64,000 nucleotides of DNA. Origin: Chlorella sorokiniana. Lineage: Eukaryota; Chlorophyta; Trebouxiophyceae; Chlorellales; Chlorellaceae. The notes below the pieces were generated by a model. It saw only the letters and a program-made list of their open reading frames with translations. It did not search any database and had not been told where the DNA came from. The stretch covers positions 1,674,001 through 1,738,000 of the forward strand of contig CP084610.1 in the NCBI GenBank assembly GCA_025917655.1. Direction: 5' to 3'. This document shows positions 12,501-23,615 of this stretch, piece after piece (position 1 is the stretch's first letter; every line of letters begins with the position of its first letter). The position numbers and the translations under genes were made by a program.

Positions 12501-12550
12501 GCAAGAAGGCATAGCAGCAGGGCGCCGGCGGGCAGTGCGTGGGCGAGCAT
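9533..12550 (-). CDS. Secreted GIN-domain (DUF2807) protein with Ser/Thr/Gly-rich tail
   Basis: The first exon (12550-12458) starts MLAHALPAGALLLCLLATAS, a clear signal peptide ending near SAQQ. Exon 2 (12315-12109) and following exons (11966-11919, then about 11811-11683, 11560-11485, 11296-11188, 11020-10886) read as a beta-rich repeat: VPLEQFAEIDICLPVNVLI, FSTGRPIKVT, VNLLVSGTGDTVLIGSFGTV, VQLDLRGVSNAFVQ. This matches the pattern of the GIN (head) domain seen mainly in putative bacterial adhesins. A Cys-containing segment (VCQGVPFVAIPAPNPVWTC) follows, then long Gly/Thr/Ser/Gln-rich exons (about 10735-10640 and 10437-10170), a Ser/Thr exon (about 10011-9900) and a last exon ending PRDLRVPFNTTA with TGA at 9533-9535. 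The last two exons are inferred from splice phase; without them an ORF would stop at 10085. A cell-surface or wall location is likely; the function is unknown. Confidence 0.7.
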
Positions 12551-12769
12551 GGTGCTTCAAGACTATCGCAAAAGGTTGGGTCGGTAGGGGACAGGGCGTG
12601 TCGGAGCCGTTGTCAAGGGTCACGCGGCTCGCTTTCCAATCCACGGTCCTCCGACCCCACGCAAGCCGAAACCCTGGCCATCAGATGCCCGGTGCACTGC
12701 ATGTGAGTAGGTTGCAGTTCGGAGAAGTCCAGCAGCACCCTGCTCGCCTTGCGCCGTCTGGCAGCAGCC
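12551..12769. promoter_or_regulatory. Divergent promoter region, 219 bp
   Basis: The start codons of the secreted GIN-domain gene (minus) and the SPX-MFS gene (plus) are only about 220 bases apart, so both 5' untranslated regions and any shared promoter must fit here. No TATA box or defined element is recognised by eye. Confidence 0.45.
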
Positions 12770-15700
12770 ATGGTGCACTTTGGCCGACGTCTGGTTGCAG
12801 AGGCTCGAGAGGAGTGGAAGCAGGTGCCTGGCTGCACCCAAGGCCGATTGTGCAGTCTTGTATGGCATGCCAGCCGCGCCCCCTTCACGCTGGCTGCCGC
12901 TCCCTCCCGAGGGATACAATATACTGTATTTACTCCGCTCCACACTGCGATTACCTCAATTCCCCACTCGAATTAACCCGCAGCACTACTTGGACTACGA
13001 GGCCCTGAAGCGCTGCATCAAGGACTGTCGCGAGGAGCAGCGAGAGGCGGCGGCGCAGCCCGAGCTGGCGTGTCTGCTGGACGCTCGCCAAGCGGTCTTC
13101 CGGGGTCGCCTCGATTCTGAGGTGCTCAAGGTGCTGGGCTTCTACCAGCAGTGCTCGCGGGAGCTGCTGCAGCGCGTGGAGCAAGTGGCTGGGGAGGTGG
13201 GTGCCGTGCTGGAGCCGGGCGCCTGGGTGCGCTGCCACGCGGAGCCGAACGGGCGGCGGCGCTGGACGCAGCGGCCCAGGCTGTGCACGGCCTCATCCGG
13301 GAGACCACCCAGCTGCTGCAGGCGAGTGCCACAGGGCCCGACGTACACTGTCAGGAGGCAGACGGTTATGTGGGCTGTTCGTGCATGAGCAGCACCCCCT
13401 TTCGCGACGCCGCTGTTCGAATGAACCTGCCCACCCCACCTTTTGTCGGCTCCAGTACGTGTCGCTCAACATGGCTGCGCTGCGCAAGGCCCTGAAAAAG
13501 TACGCCAAGAACGTGGCCGCCACCAACCAGCCGCTGGCCGGCTTCCTGGCGTTAGAAGTGGAGCACCCGGATGACCCGGGTGGGTGGGTGGGTGGGCGGG
13601 TGGTGGCGGTGTGGGTGGGTGGGTGGGTGGGTGGGTGCGTGCATTAACCGCGTGGTTGCTGGTGGCGATCTGAGCGTGTGTGGGTGGTGATGGGTGGTGC
13701 TTGTGGTGATCACCTGTCACAGCAGCTGGTGCATGCATCTCTCCCTCCAGCAGCGCCCCCTCCTCCGCCCCGCTGCCTGCCAGGCTGGCGGGTGCTGCAG
13801 GGCACCTACCTGCCAGCTTCCGTGGCGGACGAGCTGACCGCCATGCAGCAGCACCAAGAGCTGCTGGCGGCCATGGCGCGGCTGCGGGGCCTGGTGGCAG
13901 CCGCAGAGGAGCTGCGGGAGGGGCTGGTTGGGCGGCCCAGCATGAACCTGCCCCGGTGGGCTGAACACCGGACGCACCTGCCCCCGCCCCATTCGCTTGC
14001 AGGGCGCTGCCAATGCATCCCACCGGGCGTCTGACCGCCAATCAAGGACTGTTGTTTTTCTGCCTCCAACTCAGCATGCAGGAGGCCATCGGGCTCAGGC
14101 TGGGCTCCATTGCGGGGCGGGTGGAGGAGATGGAGGCGGCGGAGCACGAGGCCGCCCGCAACGCCTCCTTTGTGCACGCTGTGCCCTGGGCTGAGCGCGC
14201 GGCAGGTGGGCATGAGAGGCGTGGCACTAGGCAGCTCATTCAATGGTTTCCACAGCTTGGCTAGCCTGGTGGCAGCGTGCCTGCCAGGACGCATGCCACC
14301 CCTCCCTTGCACTCAGGCCAGCAGCAGCAAAGACACCCCTTTCCAGCCCCTCGCAGCTTGTGATGAAGCAAACCACCCTCTTTTGAGCTCCCCCAGGCAT
14401 GTTTGAGCCGCCGCCCCCGACGAGTACGCTGTGGCCACGCTGGGCGGCCTGGTGCTCAACAACGCCTCCACCGCCCTCTTCCTGGCCAACTACACCGCGG
14501 TGCTGCCGCCCACCGACGCGCTGTGCGTGCGCATCGGCGTCAGCACCTCGTACACGGGGTGAGGTGGGGTGGGTGTGTGTGTGTGTGGGGGGGGTTCAAG
14601 GGGCAGGACCTGGGATGCGTGCGTCTCGAGTACGTGGATGGGTGGCGTGGTCTCCCCTGTGGAAGCTGGAAAGGCATGGGGTGGGGGGTGCACTGCATAA
14701 GTCAGTGCTCTCTTGACGGGCGGCCCTCTCGCTTTCACATTGGAGAGTCACATGCACCGGCTGGACCCGGCCCCCATCAGGCTGATAATGGCGGCCTCAG
14801 ACCTGGCCGCCCTCTTCGCCTCGCTGGGCATCAGCCTTTGGACGCAGCGCTCCTTCAAGCAGCCCCTGCTGGCCAGCAGCGTGGCGTGCCTGGCGGGTGA
14901 GGCCACATGCGGGGGCAACAGGAGCCTGCGCAGCCAGCCAGGCCTGCCAAGGCTCTCTGTCTCCCCTGCTTGAGCCGACCGCTACCTGCACGACAGCTCC
15001 AGCAGGCCAGAAGGCCGCGCCAGCAGGGTAGCCCGAAAGACGGAAGAAATAACATGCACAACCAACCCTCAACCTGGCCGTGAGGCAGGGGCTGAGCCCC
15101 TATCATCCTGTTGCTGCTCCATCCCCCTGCAGGCAACCTCCTGTTCGTGGCGGCCTACCAGCGGCGCTCCCTGGGCGCCCTGCTCGGGCGCGCCTGCTCA
15201 ACGGGCTGGGGTCGGCGCGGGCCGCCAACCGCCGCTACACCGCCGACTACGTGTCGCGGGCAAGGCGGACCATGGCCAGCGCCGGTGCGCAGGGGATCTC
15301 TTGCCGGGGCTTTGCCGGAGCCTCGTGAGGGCGGTGCCTCTGCATGATGCGCCTCCTGGCACGAGTGCGCGGTACTGCCGTGGGGCAGGGGAGCCGCAAG
15401 CCCATAGATTGCCTGATGGCGACGTGTTTGGCACGGTTGCCGGTCGCCACGCTGCAAGCGTGCCCCCTTGCACCGCGCAGCCTTTGTGGCGGCCAGCAAC
15501 CTGGGCATGGCGCTGGGCCCGCTGCTGTCCCTGCCGCTGGCCTACCTGCCGGAGCGCCGCGTGGCGGGGCTGGCGCTGAACCCGGTCACAGCGGTGGGCT
15601 GGGTCATGGCGCTGGCCTGGCTGGCCTTCTTCCTAGCCACCCTGGTCTGGTTCCAGGAGCCTTCCAAGAGGTGGGCAGCTGGCTTGCATGCAGCTGGCGT

Positions 15701-17149
15701 CGCTGCAAAGGGGACGCCTTGTTGGGCAGCCTGGCATTGCGCAGAGACCGTCGGATTGCGTTGTCCTCGCTGCCTTGCCACCCGGCTGTGCCAGCACACG
15801 TCGGCAGCGCGGCCGCTTTGTGAGCTGATGCCTTCGCTTGATGCTGGCTCTCCTGGGTCGGCGGCAGGCTTCCCATCGGCCTGGCCAGGGCAAGCACCGC
15901 TTCGCTAGCCGGCAGGAGTGCGTCGCTGGCACACTCGCTGCTGGACCGACCTGCGGGCAGCACCGCCGATGCCGACTTGGAGCAGCGGAGGGAAGCGGGG
16001 CCGGCAGGGGACGGCGAGTGGAGCGGGCTGCTGCCGCATGCCGTGCTCGCCGAGCAGAGTTCGGCGGCGGCAGCGATGGCAGACGGCGCAGGCGGGAAGA
16101 GGGCGGCTGTGCCAGCATGGCGGGTCACCCTCCCCGCCACCGCTGCCTGCACGCTGGCCCTGTTTGTGCAGAAAGCGGTGCAGCAGGTGGGCTCCTGCCA
16201 CGCCAGCTGTTTTGAGGCAGCGAGCCCAGGGCAGCCAGGACCGCTGGAGCCACATCCAAAACCCCTGACGTTGCAGCCTGGCCCCTGGGGCTGGGAGGCC
16301 CCATTGCACGAGCACGGCTGCGCCTCGGCTCAGCGGTGCACCCTCCAGCCTCCGTCTTCCGCCTTTCGCCTCTGCCCTCCTCATCCCTCGCCTTGTTCTG
16401 GACAGGCTGTCCCCTCACCTTCTGCGCGTGGCCCTTGCTCACCCCCCCCTCTGCCTGCCCCCGCAGGGCTATCTGGACTCCCTGCCCATCTTCACAGAGC
16501 AGCTGCTCTCCTGGGGTTCATCTGAGAAGGGCCTGTTCCTGGGCCTGCTCTGCGCCGCCATGGTGCCCGTCAACCTCGCGGTGGGCGCCGCCTCCGCCGC
16601 CGCCTCCGACCGCTCCCTGGTGCTGGGCTCGCTGGCGGCCTGCTGCGCCGCGCTGGCCGCGCTGGCGGTGGGCGCCGCCGCCAGGCCCCGCTCTTGCTGG
16701 GCGGCGGCGCGGGCGCTGCTGGCGGCCAGCGTGGCGCTGGAGGGCTGCGCCACCTCGCTCATGTCCAAAGTGATATGGCGGGGCTTCGCCACCGGCGTCT
16801 TCAATGCGGGTGCGATGCGTGAATCGCCATTTATGGGCCCCGCTATGCACCGCCGCAGCTGCCGATGCGCCGCTGCAGCCCGCCTGGCTCGATTTGGGTG
16901 TGGCCTGCAGCTCAAGCGCTGTGCTCCCTGCGCCCTGCGTTTCCTTCCACCGCAGGCCTGCTCAGCACGGAGGCCGGCACGCTGGGCAGGTTCGCAGGCA
17001 ACGGATTGTTGTGGGCAGGGGGCCGCGCAACGGGGCTGGGCAAGGAGCAGCTGCCGCGCTTTGCCGCGCTGCTCTTTGGCACGCTGGCTGCGCTGTGCTG
17101 CGCGCTGCTGGCCCACCTGGCCTGCGTCTATCGACGGCTCAAGGGCTGA
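12770..17149 (+). CDS. SPX-MFS phosphate transporter (vacuolar PHT5/VPT type)
   Basis: An N-terminal SPX domain, which senses inositol pyrophosphates, precedes a major-facilitator transporter. Known relatives move phosphate into vacuoles. Exon 1 (12770-12823) gives MVHFGRRLVAEAREEWKQ; exon 2 (12984-13321) HYLDYEALKRCI and the helical middle; exon 3 (13456-13579) YVSLNMAALRKALKKYAKNV, with the basic KKYAK ligand patch. Further exons: 13784-13926, 14074-14207, 14399-14560, 14781-14896, 15133-15283, 15481-15670 (NLGMALGPLLSLPLAYLP), 15913-16186, 16467-16809 (GYLDSLPIF, then Ala/Leu membrane helices) and 16956-17149, ending ACVYRRLKG. Exon 2 appears to end in a GC donor (CAG|GCGAGT). Frame breaks at about 13245, 14414-14418 (C run) and 15186-15188 (G run) fit missing single bases. 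Family assignment is strong. Confidence 0.9.
13579..13640 (+). repeat. (GGGT)n microsatellite
   Basis: A run of GGGT units with one interruption, directly after the SPX exon 3 donor. G-rich tracts with runs of three or four G like this can form quadruplexes. Confidence 0.85.
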
Positions 17150-17574
17150 CGCCACCGCTGAAGGCCCTTCAATCTGCTTGGCAGCCTGAGCCGCAATGCT
17201 GATTGATCACAGTACGCATGTTTGACGGCATCGCTCAAAGCTGCAGCGCAAGTGAAACCTCTTCGTGAAGCTGCAGCGCAAGTGAAACTCTTCAGGACAG
17301 ACTCAGCCCAGTCTGAGCTGGGCTCGCAACCTACGCCGTCACGCCTGAGCCTGCTCCATCTCCACTTCCCTCACTCCCTCAAGACCTTGCCCCTCCCCTT
17401 CCGGCGGCTGCGCTCCTCCACGCGCTGCATGACGGCCTGCACCAACGGAAAGCGTGCATCTCATCCCTTTTGCCCCCAGGAAGGTAGCAGCGCACGGTCA
17501 AGGCGGCAGCAGGCTGTCTGGATGGCCGCAGCCCCCATTCCACCTAAGCCAGCACCCGGATTCCAGCTGCCAGC
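17150..17574. other. Convergent 3' flanking region
   Basis: About 425 bases between the stop of the SPX-MFS gene and the inferred stop of the minus-strand helical-repeat gene. It holds a short duplicated element (17238-17293, listed separately). Nothing else is recognised. Confidence 0.4.
17238..17293 (+). repeat. Two-copy direct repeat, 30-bp period
   Basis: The unit AAGCTGCAGCGCAAGTGAAA followed by CCTCTTC occurs at 17238-17264 and again at 17268-17293, the second copy lacking one C. It lies about 90 bases past the SPX-MFS stop, probably in the 3' untranslated region. Confidence 0.9.
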
Positions 17575-20046
17575 TCACTTCCAGCAGCTGGTCGGTGCCT
17601 GGGGGCAGTCCAGCCCCTGCATGAGCTGCAGCTGGAAGGCGGGCCCCGCCGCCACCCACAGCGCCAGCCCGCAGTCCTCTGCGGCGTCAGCGATCTGCCC
17701 CGCCTCCTCCCAGCGCGGCCCCTCAATCAGCTCCTGTCTGCTGGGACGGGGTTGCCGCGCAACAGCGGGGTGGCAGGGTGGCAGGGAGGGTTGGGTGAGG
17801 GGCAGTTGGGGGTTGAAGGGTCAGGGGCTGGCCGGTAAACACTGCCAAGGCCCGGAAGCTGCATGCGGTGCTGGATGGCTGCCTCTGGGGCGGCTGCGGG
17901 CGGGCCCTGCAAGGCCTGCCAGGCCCACCACACCCTCTTGTCAGCCGTCCCATTAGGCCTTTCATGCACCCAATGCACCCGCACCCACCTGCTGTTCTGC
18001 TCTTGCTGGAACACACGGCGCAGCACGTGCCACACCACGGCGGCGTGCGCCCCCACGCGGCCACGTCAGCGTGACCGCCTGCAGCAGCGCTGCCAGCGCG
18101 GCCCGCCGCACGCGGCCGCCCGGGTGCTCCGCCCAGCGCAGCAGCAGGGGCATGAGGCGGGCGGAGTGGGCGGCCAGCTGGAGGCCGAGGCGCGGGAAGA
18201 GCGGCGGCGCCGCCGCCAGCCACGCCGCGGCATGCTGCTCCTTATACGAGCCCAGCTCACCCACATCCAGCATGACTGCAGGCACGGGAGCATGGCCGCC
18301 GCAGGAACAGGCGGACCTCTTAAAAGGCGAGACATCTGAACTGAACAAGGGAAGGCACGAGAAACGAAAGCGCAGGAGCAGCGGGGCAGGCCACAGCCAG
18401 CCCAACGACAGCAGCAGGCCCCAGTCCAAGCGCGGGGGCGATGCACAAGCAGCCAGCAGGGGCCTCACCACCCATGACCGCGTGGTAGGGCTGCGCATAC
18501 GGGTTGCGCCCCTCCAGGCGGCCGGCCACCGCGATCGCCGCCGCCGCCGCGGAGGACCAGCTGGCCTCCGTGCTGGCCCCCAGGGCGCGCTGGGTGGCGC
18601 GCAGAAGCGCAGCGGCGTGCTTCCTGCAGGCAACAAAGCAGGTGCGGCGCGTTTGGGCCATCCGAGCATCAATGTAGGAGGTGGCATGCTGCCAAAAGGT
18701 GGTGCTGCACAGTGCAGTCGTTGCAAGAAAATACAATAGTCAGCGCTGTCCCTGCTGCGGGCTCGGCAAGCAGCGCTGCGCCTGCTCAGCACCCGTTTCG
18801 CCCCCCCACCTCAGGTATGCCGCCGTGCTGTGGTCTGCCAGGTGCTGCATCGCCCACAGCGCGCACGCCTGCTCCGCGGGGAACGGGTCCTCCGCCGCCG
18901 CCAGCAGGGCGGGCAGCGCCGCGCCGCAGGCGTCGCCGGCGTGGCGCCCCGTCAGCGCGCGCAGCAGCCAGGCCAGCTGGCCCGCCGCCACGCACCGCTC
19001 AAAGTTGCCGGGGCCTGCGCCTCGGACAGGGAGAGGTTCACTGAGCAGGGCTCTCTGCGCTGAACCGCTGGTGCGATGGCAATTCGATTCCTAGCCTCTG
19101 TTACGAAGCGCTTGTCTTTGGCAACACCACAAACCCTCGCTCACCCTTGTAAGGCTCCAGGCGAGCTGTTCTGTGCCGCTCGTGGTCCACCCTGGCCGCC
19201 AGCACCGGCCGCAGCTGCCGCACAGCATCCGGCAGCACGAGCGCCAGCAGCTGCTGCACATGCGGCGGCTGCCCCTGCTGCCCCCCGCCGCCGCCGCTGC
19301 CACTGCCGCTGCCGCTGTCGAGAGAGGTGGAGGCCACCTCGCGCATGAACCCTCGCCCCGCTGCCCGTGCCCCACACGCGCCCTGCCCGCCAGCAGCGGC
19401 GCCGCCTTGGCCGCTAGCGCGCGCAGCAGCCCCCGAGCGGCCTGATCCACGGCGCCGGCGGCCCAGGGACGGTTCAGCGCCGCATCCGCGCAGTACAGGG
19501 CTGCCGCCAGCGCCGCATCCAGCGGCACGCTGGCGCCTGGGGCCGGCGGCTCGGGCTCCACCTCTTCGATGACGAAGCTGCCGACGGGTCCCCCAGGAAC
19601 CGCTTCTGCTGCCTCGCCGTCCCGGGCTGCCACCAGCGCCTCCAGCCCCAGCTGGCCTGCGGACAAGGCCTCTATCAGCCGCGTGATCAGCTGCAGCTGC
19701 AGGGCAGTGGCGGCTGCCCAGGCCGCCGCCGCGCTGGCTGCCTCAGCGATCGGCGGGGCGGGCGCGTCGCCCACATCCGCATACAGGCTGCTGAGGTGTG
19801 ATGCTGCCGGTAATGTATTGAGCACACGAAGCAGGAGCTCTAAGTTTGCCTCTGCATCCGGGAAGCAGACGAGAGCGGGCAAACAACATTCAGAGCTGGC
19901 AGTGGGGGCGAAAGGCAGCGGAGCACTTTAGCACAAATTTGTCGCCCCATCATGTATCGAATTGGCTTGCCTTGGGACTGAAGAAGCTTCAGCGCTTGCA
20001 GTCGATCGACAGGATCGGCTGGGAGGCCGCCATCGCGGGCCTGCAT
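17575..20046 (-). CDS. Helical-repeat protein, possibly TELO2-interacting protein 2 (TTI2)-like
   Basis: Starts at ATG 20046 (MQARDGGLPADPVDRLQALK). Exon 1 ends at 19971 with a GC donor (AAG|GCAAGC) and joins in phase to EANLELLLRVLNTLP (acceptor near 19855). Later exons are Ala/Leu-rich amphipathic helices: AAALYCADAALNRPWAAG, VQQLLALVLPDAVRQLRPVL (about 19340-19150), ERCVAAGQLAWLLRALTG and ACALWAMQHLADHSTAAYLR (about 19015-18812), a piece ending NPYAQPYHAVMG (about 18625-18470), VRRAALAALLQAVTLTWPRV (about 18275-18000) and a last exon with EGPRWEEAGQIADAAEDCG, stop at 17575-17577. The RRAAL...LTWPR...H pattern and overall layout recall TTI2, which with TEL2 and TTI1 stabilises PI3K-like kinases, but I hold that name only tentatively. 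An unrelated ARM-like protein is the alternative. Confidence 0.5.
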
Positions 20047-20343
20047 CTTTCGATCACGTATGCGAACCTACTCAAAGATTGGCATGCTGAAGACAACGCT
20101 TGTAGCATGCCTGCTTCGCCAGTGCTGTGCCTCGCTGGCGTGCTCTTCCGTGTTGGTGCGACAGAAAGCTCTACATCCTAAATCTGCATGTTTAGCGGGT
20201 GATGCTGGAACCAAAGGGCTACGTGGACTGACGGTGAGCGCTTCCTAGGCTGCACCGGGAGTGTGTGCCCGTTCAACAGCCAAACGTGCTGAGGCGCCCT
20301 GTTTGAACATTTCTTCCATCCGGCAGCACCTTTTTCGTAACTT
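20047..20343. promoter_or_regulatory. Divergent promoter region, 297 bp
   Basis: Separates the start codons of the minus-strand helical-repeat gene (20046) and the plus-strand p25-alpha gene (20344). It is less GC-rich than the flanking exons. No specific element is recognised. Confidence 0.4.
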
Positions 20344-23039
20344 ATGACGTTTAAGGGGTCCTCCGACATCCCACTGTCGCACGGCGGCTCGCCGTCCGCC
20401 CGCTCTGACGCTGGCCCCGCTTTTGCCGCCCACGCTGCAGCAATGACCTCCGCGGCGGAGGACGCTCAGGCCGCCTTCAGCAAGTATGACCGCAACAGAA
20501 GCGGCGGCATCACGGTGGAGGAGCTCAGGGCGCTGCTGAAGGACATGGGGCTGCTGGAGGGGATGGCACCTCAGGAGGCCGCCTCCTGGGTGGTTGCTCA
20601 ATTCGCCATGGCAGGTGCGGCCTGCCGCCAGCAGGGCCCTCCCTGCCTTGTGAGCTGCGCATTTCTCGCGCATCGCACTGTCTGGCAAACTTCCCCATGG
20701 TGGCGGCCTGCCTGCAGATCGGAAGAGCAAGGACGGCAGGCTCGACCTCCGGGAGTTCACCAGCTACTACCAGAAGGTGCCTGCCCTGTTGCTGCAATCT
20801 ACCCGATGCCCAGTCGCCCTGCGCTGCGCTACAATTGATGTTGCTGGCCTTCCAGGGGCTTTTCGCGCTCGCCTTAACCCAGATGCTCACAGGTGTGCGA
20901 TCGATGCAGGTGTCCGCGCCTCGGCTGCTGGAGGCCCTCACAGCCGACATGCCCGCTGAGGTGGCGGCGCTCCGCCACGTCTTTGCCGCCTTTGCCGCCT
21001 TTGGCGCTGGGCGGGGGCAGCGCGGGAGAGATGGACGGGGTGGGTGCCGCAGGGTCAGCAGCAGCAGCTGGGTTGCAGTGCTGAGAGGCAGGCTGTGCAC
21101 ACGCCGCTTGGGCGTGCTGTGAGACGCGAGTACACAGCAAAATGGCTCCACCGCTGCGCGTCAACCCTTGCTGCTGCTTCCACCCGCAGGCCTGCTTCAT
21201 GAAACTCTGCAAGGAGACGGGGCTTGTGGGCCCCGCGCTCAGCGCCACCGCCGCCGACCTCGCCTTTGCGTCAGTCAAGAACCGCAGGACCCGCCGCATC
21301 ACCTTTGACCAGGTGGGGCGCGCAGGCGGCAGCGTTACGGGGAGCTGGGGCCGTCAGAAGTGCGGGCATGTAGTCATGCTGACGCCCGACAAACGGTTGG
21401 GTAGCACACGGATCACTGCTTTCTATGCTGCACTCGGGTTGATGAAACATGGCCCTCGCTGCCCGTTTGTCGCAGTTCTTGGATGCTTTGGACCTGGCGG
21501 CAGCCAAGTCGGGCGGCAGCTGGGCGACGTGGTGCGCCTGGTGGCGGCCAGCGGCGGTCCCCGCCTGAGCGCGGCATCCGAGGCGGGCCCCTTGCAATGT
21601 CCTGGTGCGGCCCGCGTGCTGCGTCTCACCCTGGCCTGTCCCGGAGTCGAGTAACCTGAAGCAGCCTGCTGGGCCTGGCCGGTGCTGCTCCATCGCAGAG
21701 AGCTCTAGGGTGGAGCAAAATCGACCCGTAATGCCTGCCTTCCACTCAAATGCTGCTGGTGCAGAAGCACACGCGCGGCACAGCTCCGCAGCAAGCGCCA
21801 GCTCCCGCTCGGCAGCCAGCGTGAGCCAGAGCAGCTGCAGCACAGCGCGCAGCGTGTCGCACCGCAGCGCCGCGGGCAGGTCGCGCTCTGCGGCGTCGGC
21901 GGGGGCCTCTGCGGCCTCGCAGGCTTCTGTTGGGCAGAGCCTGGGTGCGCAAGACGTCCAGAGCAGGGACGGCCTGAGGGAGACCTTCCTTGCGTTTGCC
22001 AGCTTCGGCCTGGGCTCTGTTCCCTGGGGCCCCTCGGGCAAGGTGTGTGCAACTGCTGGCCACAGCATGCTCAGTGGCAGGCAGTGCTCTGTCATGAGCC
22101 GGCTTGCCTTGCTTGCCTTCAGCTCCATTCATCTGCCCACCCTCCGATTTGTTCCTGCAGGCGAGATCCGCAGAGATGGACTGCACGCAGTTTGCCAAGC
22201 TGTGCCGAGAGGCGGGCCTGCTGGGCGGCGCCCTCACAGCCACCGCCGCAGACCTCGCCTTTGTCTCCAAGGCCCAGCAGCGCGTGAGGGGCAGCTTGCG
22301 GGAGCCTGGGTGCCCCTCTGGCCGTCGCCTGCTCACACGGCACGCTGCACCCTGCTCCCCCACCGCATGCGGGGCTGTGCTCCAAGCTGGTGCGATCCGG
22401 GCCCTTAGCATGTCCCCCACGCGGTGCAGGGCTCCCGCAAGCTTGGCTTCCGCCAGTTCTTGGCGGCGCTGGAGCAGCTGGCCCAAGAGAAGGGCGTGCC
22501 AGCGGGTGCGCTGCGGCGGCCGCCATGGACGCGCCTGCACCCTGCCTGCATGGGCCCCGCCATGCAGGTGGCAAGGCAACTGCTTGCCGGCTCCCGCCTA
22601 AAGAAGCTCACACGGCAGTGCCTGCACCACCCCCATCCTTTCGTTGCAGAGGAGCTTTGCGCTCAGGTGGCCGGGTGCGTGGGGCCCCGCCTCAACGGCA
22701 CCAGCAGCGGCATCGAGCCTCAGCTGCTCACAAGCAGGCGCCGCTCCTCACCCCACGCCACTCACAGCCGGCCGCCACTGGCGGCTGTACAAGCTGCTGG
22801 CAGCGCGGCCGCCCAGGGCAGGGGCAAATCCAGCGGCTGTGGCCCGGCGCCACATGAGGAGGCTGCGGCGGCAGTGGCCGCCGCTGTTTACAAGCTGTGA
22901 GTGGCTGGGGCGCGGACGGTGCTGCTGGCCGGCAGCTGTGGTGCCCCTTGTCGAAATCCCGCCATGGACCAAACTCCGATTGCTCTTCTGCAGATCCATT
23001 GGCAGTGGCGCTGTCAACATAAGGGCGGTTGCTCAGTAA
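20344..23039 (+). CDS. EF-hand protein with two p25-alpha (TPPP) domains
   Basis: Exon 1 (20344-20611) carries an EF-hand loop in SKYDRNRSGGITVEELRALL; exon 2 (about 20719-20777) a weaker one (SKDGRLDLREF). Two copies of the p25-alpha domain of tubulin polymerization-promoting proteins follow. Copy 1: VAALRHVFAAFAAFG, CFMKLCKETGLVG, ADLAFASVKNRRTRRITFDQ, then FLDALDLAAAKSGGSW (about 20910-21042, 21190-21312, 21475-21600). Copy 2: GLRETFLAFASFGLGSVPWG (from about 21926), CTQFAKLCREAGLLGG (22161-22283), GSRKLGFRQFLAALEQLAQ (from 22431). The end is inferred: a perfect GTGAGT donor after VYKL joins in phase to SIGSGAVNIRAVAQ and a stop at 23037-23039; without it the ORF stops at 22900. A G run at 21522-21524 is one base short. 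Relatives bind and bundle microtubules, often in cilia. Confidence 0.75.
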
Positions 23040-23615
23040 CCGTCCACCCCCACCCCAAAACATAACACAGCATAACGTTGACCGCCTGAAACGGAGCGTG
23101 TGCAGCAGACCTGGGTAGGTCTGTGTTTTCCATCCTCCACAAACTTCTTGATGCTGAGATTCTCCAGCTGAACTTTGGAATTCTTTGAAAGACGACCGCA
23201 ATGCCTGATTGAAGGTGCGGCGCTGCCTGCGCCGGCGCCGGCTCTCTGCTTCCACTGCATATCCACACCGTTGTCTCCCATGCTGCACTTGGTCGATTCG
23301 ACACACTTCTGAACACTCCTTGAACCCGAAGGCATTCAGAGCAGCGCCCAAGCGAGGTAGAGTTCACGGCACGTGAGTGTGCGCTGGCAGAATCGGCGTA
23401 TTCTTTCTGCGTGGATGCCCCCAGACGCCAGTCGCGTCCGTAAATCACCCCACTCTCAAACAAATTATTTGCCGGGCCTAGCACAGCGGACAGCTCTCTG
23501 GCTAGGGCAAGTGCTGCTGGTCATCTTTTGGGCTACAGGGCCCCGAACCTCTCTGTCAAAGGTGTCGTTTAAGATTTAAGGGCACGAAGCGGCGATCAGA
23601 ACGTCCCAGCATGCC
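23040..23615. other. Intergenic region, no gene recognised
   Basis: About 575 bases between the end of the p25-alpha gene and the ATG of the channel gene, both on the plus strand. It is visibly poorer in G and C than the flanking exons. It should hold a 3' untranslated region and the channel promoter. The ORFs present on both strands look random. Confidence 0.4.

Noticed and set aside
21705-22128. Leucine-rich minus-strand ORF inside the p25-alpha gene
   Set aside because: Part of it is antisense to the start of the second p25-alpha copy, and the rest lies in an intron. It looks helical (TLRAVLQLLWLTLAAEREL) but has no supporting start, splice partner or homology.
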